Assembly: GCA_022712335.1 (NCBI GenBank)
Contig: JALAGR010000070.1
Location: forward strand, 1 to 6,279
From: Pediococcus sp.
GTDB taxonomy: Bacteria; Bacillota; Bacilli; Lactobacillales; Lactobacillaceae
DNA: 6,279 nt
Reading direction: 5' to 3'
The translations under genes and the position numbers were made by a program. This document shows, in pieces, positions 1-5,795 of this stretch. Within the stretch, counting starts at the first letter, position 1. Every line of letters starts with the position of its first letter. The notes below the pieces were generated by a model, which had not been told where the DNA came from, ran no database searches, and was given only the letters and a program-made list of their open reading frames with translations.

Positions 1-51
1 AAGAAAATGAAAAAAATCCTTGAGAAGAAAGTTGATCTATCTCAGAAATAA
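1..51 (+). CDS. C-terminal end of a probable DUF951 family protein (5' truncated by the window)
   Basis: Frame 1 is open from the window edge to a TAA at 49-51. It encodes 17 codons minus the stop, reading KKMKKILEKKVDLSQK. DUF951 proteins are small (about 65-70 residues) zinc-ribbon-like proteins of Firmicutes that usually sit directly upstream of ychF and end in a basic stretch of the form (F/E)-KKLKKVLEKK. The basic tail seen here, the same strand, and the 29-bp gap to ychF all fit that family. Only the tail is visible, so the assignment rests on context plus a short resemblance. The family has no settled biochemical role. Confidence 0.6.
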   Translation, partial: KKMKKILEKKVDLSQK

Positions 52-60
52 TTCTTAACA

Positions 61-69
61 GAGAAAGAG
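61..69 (+). promoter_or_regulatory. Weak ribosome binding site of ychF
   Basis: The purine run GAGAAAGAG lies 11 nt before the ATG at 81. It is a poor match to the anti-Shine-Dalgarno, but no better candidate or alternative start exists between the upstream TAA (49-51) and the ATG. The protein begins MALTAGIVGLPNVGKST, as in the family, which settles the start. Confidence 0.45.
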
Positions 70-80
70 TGAAGTAGAAC

Positions 81-1181
81 ATGGCCTTAACAGCCGGAAT
101 TGTGGGATTGCCAAATGTTGGTAAATCTACCTTATTTAATGCAATTACGAAAGCAGGAGCGGAAGCTGCTAACTATCCTTTCGCGACGATTGATCCAAAC
201 GTTGGGATGGTAGAAGTTCCTGATTGGCGTCTAGAGCGTTTAACTGAATTAGTCCATCCGAAAAAAACTGTTCCAACAACATTTGAATTTACGGACATTG
301 CTGGAATTGTGAAAGGAGCTAGTAAAGGTGAAGGGTTGGGAAACCAATTTCTAAGCCACATTCGTCAGGTAGACGCCATTTGTCATGTGGTGCGTTGTTT
401 TGACAATGAAAATATCACGCACGTTGAAGGACGAGTAGATCCATTAGAAGATATTGAGACAATCAATTTAGAATTAGTTCTAGCCGACTTAGATTCTGTA
501 AATAAACGCTATACTCGTGTAGCGAAAGTAGCTAAAACTAAAGAAAAAAATGCGGTGGCGGAACTAGCAGTTCTGGATAAATTAAAGCCTGTTTTAGAAG
601 AAGGACAATCTGCTCGTACGATTGAATTTACTGAAGAAGAGCAAAAAATTGTTAAGGGCCTATTTTTACTAACAAGTAAACCAGTACTTTATGTAGCAAA
701 TGTTGATGAAGATACTGTTGCTGATCCTGACAGCAATGAATATGTGCAAACCGTGCGAAATTTCGCTGCTAGTGAACATTCAGAGGTGATCGTTGTTTGT
801 GCCGAAGCGGAGGAAGAAATCGCTGAGTTGGACGATGAAGACAAAGCAGAATTCTTAGAAGCAATGGGAATTGAAGAGTCTGGATTAGATCAATTGATTC
901 GAACAGCTTATGACCTATTAGGGTTAGCAACATATTTCACTGCAGGTGAGCAAGAAGTTCGAGCATGGACGTTCCGAAAAGGTACTAAAGCTCCTCAAGC
1001 AGCAGGTATCATCCATACTGACTTCGAACGTGGCTTTATTCGAGCTGAAACAGTATCATTTGATGATTTAGATAAATATGGCAGTATGCATGCGGCGAAG
1101 GAAGCTGGACGTGTGAGATTAGAAGGAAAAGATTATGTTGTGCAAGACGGCGATGTCATGTTGTTCCGTTTCAACGTTTAG
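81..1181 (+). CDS. ychF: Redox-regulated, ribosome-associated ATPase YchF (Obg-like, OLA1 family)
   Basis: This is a complete 366-residue protein, the usual length for bacterial YchF (about 363-366). The Walker A/G1 loop GLPNVGKST is at residues 9-17. The G3 motif is at D72-I-A-G75, followed by the glycine-rich GEGLGNQFL switch region. The G4 position reads NVDE (207-210) instead of NKxD; this substitution is the family hallmark that makes YchF/OLA1 prefer ATP over GTP. A charged helical stretch at about 131-200 fits the inserted coiled-coil domain, and the C-terminal 80 or so residues (from about 283) form the TGS domain. YchF is cytoplasmic, binds ribosomes, and has been linked to stress responses and leaderless mRNA translation in E. 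coli. The gene is followed after 14 nt by the DUF1129 gene, so the two are probably co-transcribed. Its promoter is upstream of the window. Confidence 0.97.
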   Translation: MALTAGIVGLPNVGKSTLFNAITKAGAEAANYPFATIDPNVGMVEVPDWRLERLTELVHPKKTVPTTFEFTDIAGIVKGASKGEGLGNQFLSHIRQVDAICHVVRCFDNENITHVEGRVDPLEDIETINLELVLADLDSVNKRYTRVAKVAKTKEKNAVAELAVLDKLKPVLEEGQSARTIEFTEEEQKIVKGLFLLTSKPVLYVANVDEDTVADPDSNEYVQTVRNFAASEHSEVIVVCAEAEEEIAELDDEDKAEFLEAMGIEESGLDQLIRTAYDLLGLATYFTAGEQEVRAWTFRKGTKAPQAAGIIHTDFERGFIRAETVSFDDLDKYGSMHAAKEAGRVRLEGKDYVVQDGDVMLFRFNV

Positions 1182-1186
1182 GGAGG
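1182..1186 (+). promoter_or_regulatory. Strong ribosome binding site of the DUF1129 gene
   Basis: GGAGG starts one base after the ychF stop codon (TAG 1179-1181) and lies 9 nt before the ATG at 1196. This perfect Shine-Dalgarno fixes the start and suggests efficient, possibly coupled, translation after ychF. Confidence 0.85.
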
Positions 1187-1195
1187 AAAGAAACA

Positions 1196-1900
1196 ATGGA
1201 ACCAGAAAAGTTACAAACGTTGCAAGCAGAAAACAATCAACTTGAAGCGAAGTTGACTAAACGTAACGAACAGTATATTTTTGACTTGAAAAAGGCTTTA
1301 AAAGCAGCGAATTTAACAGATGAACAAACTATCGTAGCCTTAAATGAGATGCTGCCAATTTTAGTCGAGGAACAAAAAACTGGGAAAACCGCGCGTCAAT
1401 TATTTGGAACAGTTTCAGAGCGACTGGATGCAATTGTTAACAAACCAGCTGAACAGAAAAAATCGACTACCGCATCACTGATGTGGCTTGACAATTTCCT
1501 ACTGTTATTTGGTCTATTAGGAGTTGTTGCAGGGATCATGGGATTGTTTGTTTCACGTGGAACACAAACTGTGACCTATGGTTTAACAACATTGATCGTA
1601 GCTTCTGCCGTCGGCGGTTTAGTGTTCTATATGATGTATTTATTTGTTTACCAATTCGAGCAGCCTGGAGCGGATAAATCGAAAAAACCAAAGACTTGGA
1701 AAACGATTCTTATGTTGGCCTCAGTTACAATCGTCTGGTTCCTAGTCTTTAACGGGGCAGCATTGTTGCCTCCAACGTTAAATCCAATCCTTGATCCAAT
1801 GGTTATGATTGTACTATCGGGGTTAGCGTTAGTATTACGCTATTACTTGAAAAAACGTTTCGGCATTATTAGTAGTCTAGCAACGGCACCAAGAAGATAG
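1196..1900 (+). CDS. DUF1129 family integral membrane protein
   Basis: This is a 234-residue protein. Residues 1-95 are hydrophilic and helical with charged heptad-like stretches (Q/E/K-rich at 5-40), predicted cytoplasmic. They are followed by four hydrophobic segments at about 97-118, 127-152, 168-190 and 198-217. A Lys-rich loop (160-169) lies between helices 2 and 3, and the C-terminal tail is basic (YYLKKRFG, then APRR). This architecture, and the position directly after ychF, match the DUF1129 (COG4858) family of Lactobacillales. No catalytic motif is visible and the function is unknown. Location next to ychF is typical and need not imply a shared job. A terminator follows 24 nt after the stop, making it the last gene of the operon. 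Confidence 0.85.
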   Translation: MEPEKLQTLQAENNQLEAKLTKRNEQYIFDLKKALKAANLTDEQTIVALNEMLPILVEEQKTGKTARQLFGTVSERLDAIVNKPAEQKKSTTASLMWLDNFLLLFGLLGVVAGIMGLFVSRGTQTVTYGLTTLIVASAVGGLVFYMMYLFVYQFEQPGADKSKKPKTWKTILMLASVTIVWFLVFNGAALLPPTLNPILDPMVMIVLSGLALVLRYYLKKRFGIISSLATAPRR

Positions 1901-1923
1901 CAAAAAAGAAAGTATAAAAAGTT

Positions 1924-1975
1924 AAGGACTAAAAAGGCTGCACTACCAGTCTTTTTAGCCCTTTTCATTTTGTTT
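1924..1975 (+). terminator. Rho-independent terminator of the ychF-DUF1129 operon
   Basis: The arms 1924-1939 and 1948-1963 pair over 16 positions with one A-C mismatch (1928/1959) and one G-T wobble (1937/1950), around an 8-nt loop (1940-1947). A T-rich tail (TTTTCATTTTGTTTTT) follows. The left arm is preceded by an A-rich stretch, so it may also work weakly on the minus strand. It lies between the last host gene and the transposase. It is most simply the host operon terminator, although a subterminal hairpin of the insertion element cannot be excluded. Confidence 0.8.
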
Positions 1976-1990
1976 TTGAACAAGTAAAAT
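1962..1990 (+). promoter_or_regulatory. Possible weak promoter for the transposase, giving a near-leaderless transcript
   Basis: TTTTCA (1962-1967, 4 of 6 matches to TTGACA) and TAAAAT (1985-1990, 5 of 6 matches to TATAAT) are separated by 17 nt. Transcription would begin at about 1996-1997, at or next to the transposase ATG. The -35 falls inside the terminator arm and tail, so it may be a chance match in AT-rich DNA. Confidence 0.3.
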
Positions 1991-1996
1991 ATTACT

Positions 1997-3316
1997 ATGA
2001 AAGCGAATATTCTCGAAGCAATCTTTTTTGACGAACACCATAATTGGGATAACTTTGTTGAGAAATACGGGCGAAAGATTCGGCTAGTCGTCAAACGGGA
2101 AGTAAACAAGTTTAGATATTGTGGAGATATTCAAAAAGGATACCGACTGTTTGTCTGCGAAGGATGTCATCAAACAAAGTTTGTTCCCTTGAAATGTCGT
2201 GGAAAGTTCTGTCCAACGTGTGCAACAGGTGAAAGCCAAAGGTGGTCAGCGGTTGTGGCGAATGATATGTTTAAAGTGACACATCGGCACGTAATCTTTA
2301 CGATCGATGAGGGGTTACGGGAAATCTTTATGATGGAAAACTATCGAGATTCCTTACTGAAAGGACTAATGGATGAAGCCGCAAAAATTATTCTTGCCTA
2401 TTTTGAGAAAAGAAAGGTGAAGGCAGGTGTAGTAGCTACAATCCACACCTTTGGATCAAAACTAGAATTTAATCCGCATGTTCATATGGTTGTCACTATG
2501 GGTGGCTTAACAAGAGATGGAAGTTGGGAAGACTACGATTATTTACCTTTTTCTATGTTAAGAAAATACTGGAAAAATGCTGTATTGAAACTAATTAGAC
2601 GAACGTTAGGTGAGTGGGACAAGCAAAGAGTTCAATCAAGATTACAAGCTGCGTACAAGAACAATGGAGAAGGGTTTTACGTAAATGCTCCTAAAAGGAG
2701 CAGGACAAATCTAAAGTCACTACTCCAATACATCAGTCGTTATATGAAGCGTGGCCCGATCGCATTAAGCCGAATCTTAATGTATGATGGCGACACTGTC
2801 ATGTTCAACTATATGGACAAACGAACGAATACTAAAGAGACGATGACCATGAGTATAGACGAATTCATAGCTGCACTGATTCGCCATATTCAAAATAAGA
2901 ATTTCAAAACGATTCGTCGCTATGGAATCTATAGTCGTAGAATCAAAACATTAATGAAAAAGGTCATGAAGGAGTATCAGAAACGAGTAAAAAAGCTGTT
3001 TATCAATCTGAATGAGGCCTTAAGACCAAAATCCTGGGAAGAAAGAATAACCGAAGAATTTGGTGAAAATCCCTTAGAATGTTCTTGTTGCGGTGAGTAC
3101 TATGAATTCGTTGGGATGAGTGTGCGCAAAAATGGACGGTTAGTTATTAAATATGCGAAAGATAACCATGCAAAGCGGTTTATGCGAGAGGAGAATCGAA
3201 AAATTGACCAAAAAGAATTCAGGCAACAGTATGAAGAAGAAAAAGAAAAAACTTTTAAAGCAATTCGCTGGGATTGGGAACGCCAACGTGAAATTTATAT
3301 GTCTAAGTTGTGGTGA
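1997..3316 (+). CDS. IS91-like family transposase (HUH, Y2 rolling-circle type)
   Basis: This is a 439-residue transposase expected to nick one DNA strand through a phosphotyrosine link and drive rolling-circle transposition. The N-terminal zinc-binding domain has Cys at 42, 54, 57, 67, 72 and 75 (VCEGC, then CRGKFCPTC). The metal-binding HUH motif is HVH at 161-163 in the context NPHVHMVV. The paired catalytic tyrosines are Y245 and Y249 in LLQYISRYMKR, spaced Y-x3-Y as in IS91 itself; ISCR relatives keep only one. The C-terminal region has a further C362-x2-C365 knuckle and a charged tail rich in Glu, Lys and Arg. All these residues are intact and there is no internal stop, so the protein could be active. 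An in-frame TAA at 1985-1987 makes ATG 1997 the first ATG available. No Shine-Dalgarno precedes it. The last 29 bp overlap the zinc-ribbon ORF. Confidence 0.92.
   Translation: MKANILEAIFFDEHHNWDNFVEKYGRKIRLVVKREVNKFRYCGDIQKGYRLFVCEGCHQTKFVPLKCRGKFCPTCATGESQRWSAVVANDMFKVTHRHVIFTIDEGLREIFMMENYRDSLLKGLMDEAAKIILAYFEKRKVKAGVVATIHTFGSKLEFNPHVHMVVTMGGLTRDGSWEDYDYLPFSMLRKYWKNAVLKLIRRTLGEWDKQRVQSRLQAAYKNNGEGFYVNAPKRSRTNLKSLLQYISRYMKRGPIALSRILMYDGDTVMFNYMDKRTNTKETMTMSIDEFIAALIRHIQNKNFKTIRRYGIYSRRIKTLMKKVMKEYQKRVKKLFINLNEALRPKSWEERITEEFGENPLECSCCGEYYEFVGMSVRKNGRLVIKYAKDNHAKRFMREENRKIDQKEFRQQYEEEKEKTFKAIRWDWERQREIYMSKLW
3276..3280 (+). promoter_or_regulatory. Ribosome binding site supporting the GTG start of the zinc-ribbon ORF
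   Basis: GGGAA lies 7 nt before GTG 3288, inside the transposase gene. It favours a start at 3288 over the in-frame ATG at 3333, which would drop the first CxxC, and over the in-frame ATG at 3225, which would add a lysine run read from the transposase region and has no clear ribosome binding site. Confidence 0.45.
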
Positions 3317-3485
3317 AAAAGAATCAATCCCAATGGATGTAGTAAAATTTTTAGATGATGCAGATATTGCAAATGATCCGAACAATCCTCCCCAATTTAC
3401 CTGTGAAAAATGTGGGAAGGAGATGTATCCAGAATATTATAGAAACGCCCTTGGAATAGAGTTTAAGATCAGTGATGTTCAATAA
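3288..3485 (+). CDS. Small zinc-ribbon protein overlapping the transposase 3' end
   Basis: This is a 65-residue ORF with a GTG start, reading MKFICLSCGEKESIPMDVV at its N-terminus. Two CxxC pairs (C5/C8 and C39/C42, the second as CEKCGKEMYPEYY) are arranged as a classic zinc ribbon around a 30-residue acidic/proline linker (DDADIANDPNNPPQ). It is in the +1 frame relative to the transposase and starts 29 bp before the transposase stop, so translation could be coupled. The Cys pairs and a stretch of ORF well beyond the transposase end argue that it is real and not a shadow. I do not recognise a named family. It may be an accessory protein of the IS91-like element (DNA binding, or a partner of the zinc-binding transposase) or a remnant of a host gene. 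The frame is also open upstream to about 3153, but that part only shadows the transposase. Confidence 0.65.
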   Translation: MKFICLSCGEKESIPMDVVKFLDDADIANDPNNPPQFTCEKCGKEMYPEYYRNALGIEFKISDVQ

Positions 3486-3507
3486 GAAGGTTAATCATAC
3501 AAAAAGT

Positions 3508-3533
3508 CCACCGGAGAATTCATTCTCCGGTGG
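3508..3533. terminator. Bidirectional rho-independent terminator between convergent units
   Basis: This is a perfect 12-bp stem (arms 3508-3519 and 3522-3533) with a GC-rich base CCACCGG/CCGGTGG; in practice the 2-nt loop would open to about 4 nt. On the plus strand it is followed by TTTTCTTATTTT, and on the minus strand by ACTTTTT (complement of 3501-3507). It therefore terminates both the transposase/zinc-ribbon transcript, 22 nt after that stop, and the efflux operon, 5 nt after the DUF4811 stop. Its closeness to the DUF4811 stop makes a host origin likely, but it could also lie within the element's origin end. Confidence 0.9.
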
Positions 3534-3538
3534 TTTTC

Positions 3539-4246
3539 TTATTTTGTCACTTCAGCGACTATTTTTGCTATTGCTTGTTGCTGATAATCAGTAGTGGCTT
3601 GTTGAATGATTTTTTGTTGTGCTGCTTGATTCAAAGTTGGATTTTTCATCAGAGCTTCTTTCACTTTATCTTGGACAAACGACTTTGCTTCAGTTTGCAT
3701 AGAAGTTTTATTTTCTTGTACTATTTCTGCTAGCTTTTTAGCTTGTTTAGTACTTAAAACCAGCCAATTTTTTTGTACTTCAAAGATATTTTTTTCTTCG
3801 ATTAACAGATGATTTTTACTAGTAAATCTAAACCAAAATTTCGCAGTATTATTTTTGTAGACCCAATAGGATTTCTTTATTTTTAATTGAGATTTTGTTT
3901 GATCCTTTTTTACGAGATTCGTAACATGATCTGTTCCCGTTGATTTTGGTTTTATCTGTGATTCATTGGTTTTATACAAAAAAACTTTTTCTTCTCCGTT
4001 ACCAAGTGGTTGATAAAGCAACATCTTCATATCTTTGCTATCAGCAGATGAAGTTAATGATTGAGTAGTCGTTTCAGTGACTCTCTTCATACCATAGTGA
4101 TAGTGATCGTTTGCAATAATAAAACCTAGGCTAACTAAGAATATTGCTGCGAATATAATCGAAAGGAATGTTTGCCAAGTTTTTTTAGCAAAGATATTTG
4201 TTAAGGAGAATGCTAATATACTAATAATTGTGACAACAAAAATCAT
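3539..4246 (-). CDS. DUF4811 domain-containing membrane-anchored protein
   Basis: This is a 235-residue protein with two N-terminal hydrophobic segments (about 1-19 and 24-46) separated by a short basic loop AKKTW. A long hydrophilic region follows, with a beta-rich middle (about 75-165) and a Gln/Lys-rich helical tail (about 165-235). The two-helix hairpin plus soluble part, and its position right behind a DHA2-family MFS pump, match the DUF4811 family of Lactobacillales. The topology is uncertain. If the N-terminus is outside, the soluble part is also outside. There is no catalytic motif, and a role as accessory or partner of the transporter is inferred from the operon only. Its ATG overlaps the transporter stop codon by 4 bp (ATGA, complement of 4243-4246). 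The gene ends 5 nt before a strong terminator, so it closes the operon. Confidence 0.8.
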   Translation of the reverse strand: MIFVVTIISILAFSLTNIFAKKTWQTFLSIIFAAIFLVSLGFIIANDHYHYGMKRVTETTTQSLTSSADSKDMKMLLYQPLGNGEEKVFLYKTNESQIKPKSTGTDHVTNLVKKDQTKSQLKIKKSYWVYKNNTAKFWFRFTSKNHLLIEEKNIFEVQKNWLVLSTKQAKKLAEIVQENKTSMQTEAKSFVQDKVKEALMKNPTLNQAAQQKIIQQATTDYQQQAIAKIVAEVTK

Positions 4247-5709
4247 TTTGGAATTCCCCCTTCAATCTTTTTATTCTTTTTCAAGAAGAAGGTGATAATA
4301 AAGCCTACTAGTCCGAATATTACAGCTACGAAGAAAGCTGCGTGATAACCAGATAAGGTGGCGTTGATTGCTTGGTCTTTATAAAATAGAGGTAAGGATT
4401 TTAGCAAACTTGCTTTTGGCAAGTTGTCTTTTGTGACATTAGTTAAAATACTGATTAAAACAGCCGTACCGATTGAACTAGCAACTTGACGGAAAGTGTT
4501 GTTTACCGCAGTACCATGACTAATCAAATTCATTGGTAAAGCATTCATACCGGAAGTAGTAACTGGCATCATAACCATTGATATACCAAACATCCGTATT
4601 GCATAAAGAATAACAATCATTACAATTGGTGTTTCTTGAGTCAAGAAAGCAAATGGTAACGTAGCTGCGGTTAGGATTAACATCCCGCTGATTGCTAATC
4701 GTTTAGCTCCGTGTTTATCAAAGATTGCGCCAGTAATCGGCATCATCAACCCCATAATCAAAGCTCCTGGCAATAGCATCAATCCAGAATGAAAGGCAGA
4801 TTCACCACGAATATTTTGAATATATAAAGGAAGAACCATTTCAGCACCAACCATTGCCATATTTACGACACCGCTTAAAATAGCAGCAATTGTAAAAGTT
4901 GGAGATTTGAAAACACGTAGTTCTAAGAATGGATGTTCTAAATGTAGTTGACGCCATACGAATAAACCGATAACGAATACCCCTATGACTAAGAAACTAA
5001 TAACTTTTGAGCTGCCCCAACCATCATTACCTACGGAAGAAAAACCATATAATAAGCTACCAAAGCCGACAGTTGATAAAAAGGCCGACAACACATCAAT
5101 ACTTGGATTAGATAATTGAATGACACTTTTCATCAAAAAGAATGCCAGTACTAAAACTAAAATGACAATTGGAATGACCATACCAAAAAGGTCACGCCAA
5201 GTATAATGATCTATGATCCAACCAGATAGGGTAGGTCCTAAAGCAGGAGCGAGACCGATGACGATACCAGCCATTCCCATCGCTGAGCCGCGTTTTTCTG
5301 GGGGGAAAATTGACAACATGATGTTTTGAAGCAATGGCATGGAAATACCTACTCCAGCAGCTTGGATTAATCGACCAATTAATAAAGTAGAAAAATTTGG
5401 GGCAATAAAACAAGTTATTGTTCCAATCAAAAAGATTGTCATCGCTGTTAGATACAATCTCTTTGAACTAAATTTATTGATCAGCCATGCGCTGATTGGG
5501 ATCATAATCCCATTTACCAGCAAGAAGCCAGTTGTTAGCCATTGAACACTAGAAGCAGATATATTAAAAGCTTTCATTAGTGCTGGAAAGGCTGTTGTTA
5601 ATAATGTTTGGTTTAACACCGTACAGAAGGTTCCAATTAATAGTACTACAACTAATAAGGAACGATTGTAGGGTTTTCCGTAAATATCGACCGTTTGCGT
5701 ATTACTCAC
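4243..5709 (-). CDS. DHA2 family MFS multidrug efflux transporter (EmrB/QacA/LmrB type)
   Basis: This is a 488-residue membrane protein with about 14 hydrophobic segments (first near 17-36, last near 458-476), the DHA2 drug:H+ antiporter layout. Recognisable motifs are LNQTLLTTAFP at 32-42 (motif D1, with Asn where many members have Asp, as in LmrB-like pumps), a motif A-like loop LINKFSSKRLYL at 76-87, GRLIQAAGVGISMP at 112-125 (motif B, R113), and GLAPALGPTLSGW at 152-164 (antiporter motif C). It should export hydrophobic drugs or other toxic compounds using the proton gradient; the substrate cannot be read from the sequence. The start is GTG (complement of 5707-5709), supported by GAGAAGG 9 nt upstream. 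It is the first gene of an operon with DUF4811 and is transcribed divergently from a MerR-type regulator that probably controls it. Confidence 0.93.
   Translation of the reverse strand: MSNTQTVDIYGKPYNRSLLVVVLLIGTFCTVLNQTLLTTAFPALMKAFNISASSVQWLTTGFLLVNGIMIPISAWLINKFSSKRLYLTAMTIFLIGTITCFIAPNFSTLLIGRLIQAAGVGISMPLLQNIMLSIFPPEKRGSAMGMAGIVIGLAPALGPTLSGWIIDHYTWRDLFGMVIPIVILVLVLAFFLMKSVIQLSNPSIDVLSAFLSTVGFGSLLYGFSSVGNDGWGSSKVISFLVIGVFVIGLFVWRQLHLEHPFLELRVFKSPTFTIAAILSGVVNMAMVGAEMVLPLYIQNIRGESAFHSGLMLLPGALIMGLMMPITGAIFDKHGAKRLAISGMLILTAATLPFAFLTQETPIVMIVILYAIRMFGISMVMMPVTTSGMNALPMNLISHGTAVNNTFRQVASSIGTAVLISILTNVTKDNLPKASLLKSLPLFYKDQAINATLSGYHAAFFVAVIFGLVGFIITFFLKKNKKIEGGIPK
4256..4262 (-). promoter_or_regulatory. 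Ribosome binding site of the DUF4811 gene inside the transporter 3' end
   Basis: On the minus strand AAGGGGG lies 9 nt before the ATG at 4246. It lies within the codons for the EGGIPK tail of the transporter. Together with the ATGA overlap it points to translational coupling. Confidence 0.75.
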
Positions 5710-5718
5710 GATCTAACG

Positions 5719-5725
5719 CCTTCTC
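5719..5725 (-). promoter_or_regulatory. Ribosome binding site that decides the GTG start of the efflux transporter
   Basis: On the minus strand GAGAAGG lies 9 nt before GTG at 5709, so GTG is accepted as the start although it is not ATG. Confidence 0.7.
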
Positions 5726-5745
5726 TCTTTTAAGAAATTTTCAGA

Positions 5746-5758
5746 AACAATAATTGTT
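5746..5758. repeat. 13-bp palindrome in the efflux operon leader, possible second operator
   Basis: AACAATAATTGTT is a perfect inverted repeat with a single central base. It lies just downstream of the predicted efflux transcription start (about 5760 on the minus strand) and 36 nt before the GTG. It could be a binding site for a regulator acting at +1. It is AT-rich, so chance is a serious alternative. Confidence 0.35.
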
Positions 5759-5766
5759 CGTCTGTA

Positions 5767-5795
5767 ACTTTACTGCTATTCAATTTCTTTGTCAA
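5767..5795 (-). promoter_or_regulatory. Predicted sigma-A promoter of the efflux operon
   Basis: On the minus strand TTGACA (complement of 5790-5795) and TAAAGT (complement of 5767-5772, 4 of 6 matches to TATAAT) are 17 nt apart. Transcription would start near 5760, giving a leader of about 50 nt before the GTG. The consensus -35 and weak -10 suit a regulated promoter. Confidence 0.65.

Larger units (their letters stand above)
1985..3507 (+). mobile_element. IS91-like insertion element (limits approximate)
   Basis: The element is inferred from an IS91-type transposase and an overlapping small ORF that fill the gap between two convergent host transcription units. The left limit must fall after the DUF1129 terminator and before the transposase ATG. 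The right limit must fall after the small-ORF stop (3485) and before or within the 3508-3533 hairpin, only 5 bp from the end of a host gene. IS91-family elements move by rolling-circle replication, make no target duplication and lack classical long inverted repeats, so the boundaries given are the host features on each side, not observed ends. Whether the 3508-3533 hairpin belongs to the element's origin end or to the host is undecided. Confidence 0.6.

Noticed and set aside
173..361. Minus-strand ORF of 62 codons inside ychF
   Set aside because: It lies wholly within a well-conserved gene on the other strand, has no domain resemblance, and is explained as a shadow.
1843..2109. Minus-strand ORF of 88 codons across the DUF1129 end, the terminator and the transposase start
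   Set aside because: It runs through a transcription terminator and two real coding ends. Its hydrophobic Phe/Leu-rich composition comes from reading A/T-rich DNA in reverse.
3246..3252. A-rich slippery sequence AAAAAAC in the transposase tail as a programmed frameshift into the zinc-ribbon frame
   Set aside because: The heptamer is not phased as X-XXY-YYZ with the transposase codons, and joining the zinc-ribbon frame would need a +1 shift. Independent initiation at 3288 is simpler.
3225..3287. N-terminal extension of the zinc-ribbon ORF (in-frame ATG 3225, giving a lysine-rich start), or the longer frame from 3153
   Set aside because: The extension is the out-of-frame reading of the transposase Glu/Lys-rich tail and has no convincing ribosome binding site. 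The GTG at 3288 has one and starts right before the first CxxC.
3140..3385. Minus-strand ORF of 81 codons over the transposase/zinc-ribbon junction
   Set aside because: The Phe run is the reverse of the lysine-coding A-rich tract, and there is no ribosome binding site or family resemblance.
3508..3533. Hairpin read as a CRISPR-like repeat or attachment site
   Set aside because: It occurs once, has T-runs on both sides and lies at the meeting point of two convergent units, so a bidirectional terminator explains it.
5339..5545. Plus-strand ORF of 68 codons within the efflux transporter, with the 3530-3733 plus-strand ORF of the same kind
   Set aside because: Both are antisense shadows of well-supported minus-strand genes, and the latter starts inside the terminator hairpin.
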